The notes beneath the pieces were generated by a model. The model did no database searches, was not told where the DNA came from, and worked only from the letters and a program-made list of their open reading frames with translations. From contig NZ_SOQZ01000001.1 in the NCBI RefSeq assembly GCF_004366715.1, positions 744,001 to 808,000 on the forward strand: a stretch of DNA of 64,000 nucleotides. Direction: 5' to 3'. Positions within the stretch are counted from its first letter, which is position 1; the number at the start of each line of letters is the position of its first letter. The translations under genes were made by a program, and so were the position numbers. Shown one piece after another: positions 61,786 through 64,000 of the stretch. Source of the stretch: Meridianimaribacter flavus (GTDB lineage: Bacteria; Bacteroidota; Bacteroidia; Flavobacteriales; Flavobacteriaceae).

Positions 61786-62685
61786 ATGAATAATAAATTC
61801 TTATTGTCAATTGTACTAATAGTAGGTTTTACTCTTAATACATTTTCTCAGGCAAACATCTTAAATGCTAAGAAACCTGAAGAAATTGGAGTGAAGACAG
61901 AGGCTCAGTTAGCATTGGATAACGATAAGCCATTGGAATATGGATATGTTGATGACAGAGACATACTATTTTCTAAAATGACTTGGGAAAAAATTGTTCT
62001 TGATGAAAGAGCTAACTTTCCACTGTACTATCCAGTAGATACTAATAATATTGGAAGTGAAAGACGTTCTTTATATCATGTGTTAATTAAAGCGGTTAGA
62101 GACGGAAAAATCAAGAATATCTATGATGATTCTTATTTCACTGCTAAAAGAACACTTAAAGATTTAGCTGATATTACAACAAAAGTAGATACTTTAGGTA
62201 TTGGATACGACCAATTCAACGCTGAAGGATTCGTGGATCCTGAATATATTACTACAACTAGAATTGAAGCTTACGATATTAAAGCATATTTAATTAAAGG
62301 TCTGTGGTATTTTGACAAGAGACAAGGTGAGTTAAAGTACAGATTACTTGGTATTGCTCCAGCAGCACCAGACGTAAACTTTATTAACTCAAATGACGAA
62401 GCTAATAAAGTGCCTAATGCTTTGTTTTGGGTATTTTATCCTGAAGCAAGAGAGGTTCTGCATGAAGCAAAATCATTCAATAACAAAAATAGTGCAATGC
62501 CAATATCTTTTGACCACTTGTTAAACTCAAGACGTTTTAACGGTTACATGTACAAAGAGGAAAATGTATATGGAGATAGAGAGGTTAAAGAATATGTTGC
62601 AGATAACGCATTAATGCAGTTATTAGAATCTGATCGTATCAAAGAAAAGATTAGAAACTTTGAACAAGATATGTGGTCTTACTAA
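61786..62685 (+). CDS. gldN: Gliding/type IX secretion ring protein GldN
   Basis: The exported protein has a signal peptide (MNNKFLLSIVLIVGFTLNTF SQ). The mature part includes ILFSKMTWEKIVLDERANFP and LLGIAPAAPDVNF, typical of GldN/PorN. An ATG eight codons upstream (61762) is in frame; the signal peptide favours 61786. It closes the gldKLMN operon. Confidence 0.96.
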   Translation: MNNKFLLSIVLIVGFTLNTFSQANILNAKKPEEIGVKTEAQLALDNDKPLEYGYVDDRDILFSKMTWEKIVLDERANFPLYYPVDTNNIGSERRSLYHVLIKAVRDGKIKNIYDDSYFTAKRTLKDLADITTKVDTLGIGYDQFNAEGFVDPEYITTTRIEAYDIKAYLIKGLWYFDKRQGELKYRLLGIAPAAPDVNFINSNDEANKVPNALFWVFYPEAREVLHEAKSFNNKNSAMPISFDHLLNSRRFNGYMYKEENVYGDREVKEYVADNALMQLLESDRIKEKIRNFEQDMWSY

Positions 62686-62706
62686 GTATAGACTTCTACA
62701 TAAAAC

Positions 62707-62742
62707 AAAAAGCTCGCTTATTAAGTGAGCTTTTTGTTTTTT
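62707..62742 (+). terminator. Intrinsic terminator of gldKLMN
   Basis: AAAAAGCTCGCTTA pairs with TAAGTGAGCTTTTT (one G-T pair), then GTTTTTT. Confidence 0.88.
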
Positions 62743-62760
62743 AATAATTACCCTTCGCCT

Positions 62761-62768
62761 TACCTTTG
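62761..62768 (+). promoter_or_regulatory. -7 promoter box of the FAD oxidoreductase
   Basis: TACCTTTG is a full match, with TTT 20 nt upstream. The leader would be about 12 nt if translation starts at 62786. Confidence 0.55.
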
Positions 62769-62785
62769 TCACTCTTTAATTGTAC

Positions 62786-63826
62786 ATGGAAGTAGATTAT
62801 ATAATAGTAGGTTGTGGACTAGCAGGAATTGCCTTTTGCGAGCAGTTACGACAGAACAACAAATCTTTTGTGGTATTTGATAATTCATCTCAGCACTCAT
62901 CAACTGTTGCAGCAGGATTATATAACCCAGTTATTTTAAAACGATTTACTGAAGTTTGGAGAGCTCAAGAACAATTGGATATTGCTTTGCCTTATTATAA
63001 AAGCCTTGAAAGTTTGTTAAGTAAGAAACTAGATTATAAATCGTCTATTTACAGAAGGTTTTCATCAATTGAAGAACAAAACGAATGGTTCTCAGCTGCT
63101 GATAAACCAGCTTTAGAGCCTTATTTATCTACAAAGATTGTGAAGAATACCAATGTATCGATTGATGCTCCTTTTGGTTTTGGAGAAGTCTTACATACAG
63201 GTAGAATTGATACTAATGTGCTTATTGATTCGTATAGGTTATTTCTTGAAGACAATAATAGACTACACAAAGAGTTGTTTAAATATGAAGATCTAATATT
63301 AGATGGGCAAGAGATAAAGTACAATACTATTAGTGCATCACATATTGTGTTTTCTGAAGGTTTTGGGATTTTAAAAAATCCGTATTTTAAAAACCTTCCA
63401 CTTAGTGGAACTAAAGGTGAGATACTAACCATTAAAGCACCAGACTTAAAGCTAGACTACATCTTAAAGTCATCAGCTTTTTTAGTGCCTTTGGGAGACG
63501 ATTTATATTCTGTTGGAGCGACTTATAATTGGGATGATAAAACAAACTCAACAACTATTGAAGCAAAAGAAGAACTAGTTAATAAATTGAAAAAGTTTAT
63601 GACTTGCAGTTTTGAAGTTGTTAATCAAGTAGCAGGAATAAGACCAACGGTAAAAGATAGAAGACCTTTAGTAGGTTCGCATAATAATTACAACAACGTT
63701 TTTGTATTAAATGGACTAGGAACTAGAGGTGTTATGATTGCTCCTTATGTTGCACAGCAACTCTTTAACCATATTGAAAAAGATGAGCCTTTAGAGCCTG
63801 AAATTAATATTTCGCGCTTCAATTAA
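62786..63826 (+). CDS. FAD-dependent oxidoreductase (DAO family)
   Basis: The protein has a dinucleotide fold start, VDYIIVGCGLAGIAFCEQL, then SSTVAAGLYNPVILKRFT and the C-terminal VAGIRPTVKDRRPLVGSH and LNGLGTRGVMIAPYVA. This is the layout of D-amino acid oxidase-like enzymes, such as glycine oxidase. The ATG at 62786 is preferred over a TTG two codons before. The substrate cannot be named. It follows gldN but has its own promoter after the gldN terminator. Confidence 0.9.
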   Translation: MEVDYIIVGCGLAGIAFCEQLRQNNKSFVVFDNSSQHSSTVAAGLYNPVILKRFTEVWRAQEQLDIALPYYKSLESLLSKKLDYKSSIYRRFSSIEEQNEWFSAADKPALEPYLSTKIVKNTNVSIDAPFGFGEVLHTGRIDTNVLIDSYRLFLEDNNRLHKELFKYEDLILDGQEIKYNTISASHIVFSEGFGILKNPYFKNLPLSGTKGEILTIKAPDLKLDYILKSSAFLVPLGDDLYSVGATYNWDDKTNSTTIEAKEELVNKLKKFMTCSFEVVNQVAGIRPTVKDRRPLVGSHNNYNNVFVLNGLGTRGVMIAPYVAQQLFNHIEKDEPLEPEINISRFN

Positions 63827-63861
63827 TAGATTCTTCCCTTTGGTAAGGTTAGGATAGGTCT

Positions 63862-64000
63862 TTACTTCTTAGCTAAAGTCTTATCATAATGCATAAAAAG
63901 ATTAATCCATATATTTCTGGATAATCGCATTATTATTGGTCCAAAAGCAACCAAAGTCCCAATTATAGCTATAAAAGCAACTTTTAAGCTAGTATTTAAA
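63862..64000 (-). CDS. Probable DUF983 membrane protein, C-terminal end (cut by window edge)
   Basis: Only the last 45 residues are present. A hydrophobic helix (LKVAFIAIIGTLVAFGPIIM) is followed by RLSRNIWINLFMHYDK and ends LAKK. The hydrophobic helix plus SRNIWINLF resembles the end of DUF983 proteins. The call is tentative because most of the gene is outside. Confidence 0.55.
   Translation of the reverse strand, partial: LNTSLKVAFIAIIGTLVAFGPIIMRLSRNIWINLFMHYDKTLAKK

Overview
The window reads as a chromosomal segment from a low-GC member of the Flavobacteriaceae (Bacteroidota). The evidence is a complete gldK-gldL-gldM-gldN cluster (type IX secretion and gliding), the flavobacterial exosortase variant XrtF with its partner, a TonB-dependent receptor, large secreted proteins with a plug-like domain, tetratricopeptide (TPR) hybrid histidine kinases, and intergenic -7 boxes of the Bacteroidota form TAnnTTTG in place of classical -10/-35 promoters. 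I saw no tRNA, rRNA, CRISPR array, prophage or insertion sequence. Nearly all of it is ordinary, densely packed chromosome.

Layout. 0-2 kb: kynurenine-pathway genes (partial kmo, a small PH-like protein, kynU). 2-10.5 kb: two sensor kinases, a methyltransferase, msrA, a coiled-coil protein whose zinc ribbon has lost its cysteines, a Nif3-family protein and lpxK. 10.5-20.2 kb: lipA-gap, an operon of a small membrane protein, a glycosyltransferase, an ECF sigma factor and an NRAMP-like transporter, then aqpZ, a second ECF sigma factor with its anti-sigma, murB and an aminotransferase. 20.3-32.3 kb: a PDZ aspartyl protease, a DUF1573 protein, valS, the cell-elongation operon mreB-mreC-mreD-mrdA-rodA, and purH. 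32.5-39.4 kb: an orphan MacB-type permease, a free-methionine-sulfoxide reductase, xrtF and its partner, and a heavy-metal (probably copper) operon.

39.5-51.4 kb: a 28-residue lysine-rich peptide gene, two tandem paralogues of about 800 residues with macroglobulin-like and TonB-plug-like regions, groS-groL, the operon sigma-54 activator-lptE-TPR-secG, and miaB. 51.5-64 kb: a membrane protein, two lipoproteins, topA, an arginase-fold protein with degraded metal ligands, gldKLMN, an FAD oxidoreductase and the 3' end of a probable DUF983 gene.

The genes centre on the envelope: peptidoglycan and rod shape (murB, mre/mrd), lipopolysaccharide (lpxK, lptE), protein export (secG, GldKLMN, XrtF) and envelope stress or redox (msrA, fRMsr, ECF sigma factors). 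The observations I would recheck first are the sigma-54-like promoter with a 16-bp perfect palindrome at its start site upstream of groS, the arginase-like pseudoenzyme beside the type IX secretion genes, the tandem plug-without-barrel genes, the xrtF pair with its odd start site, and small transcription units bounded by terminators (39565-39651 and about 17865-18023).
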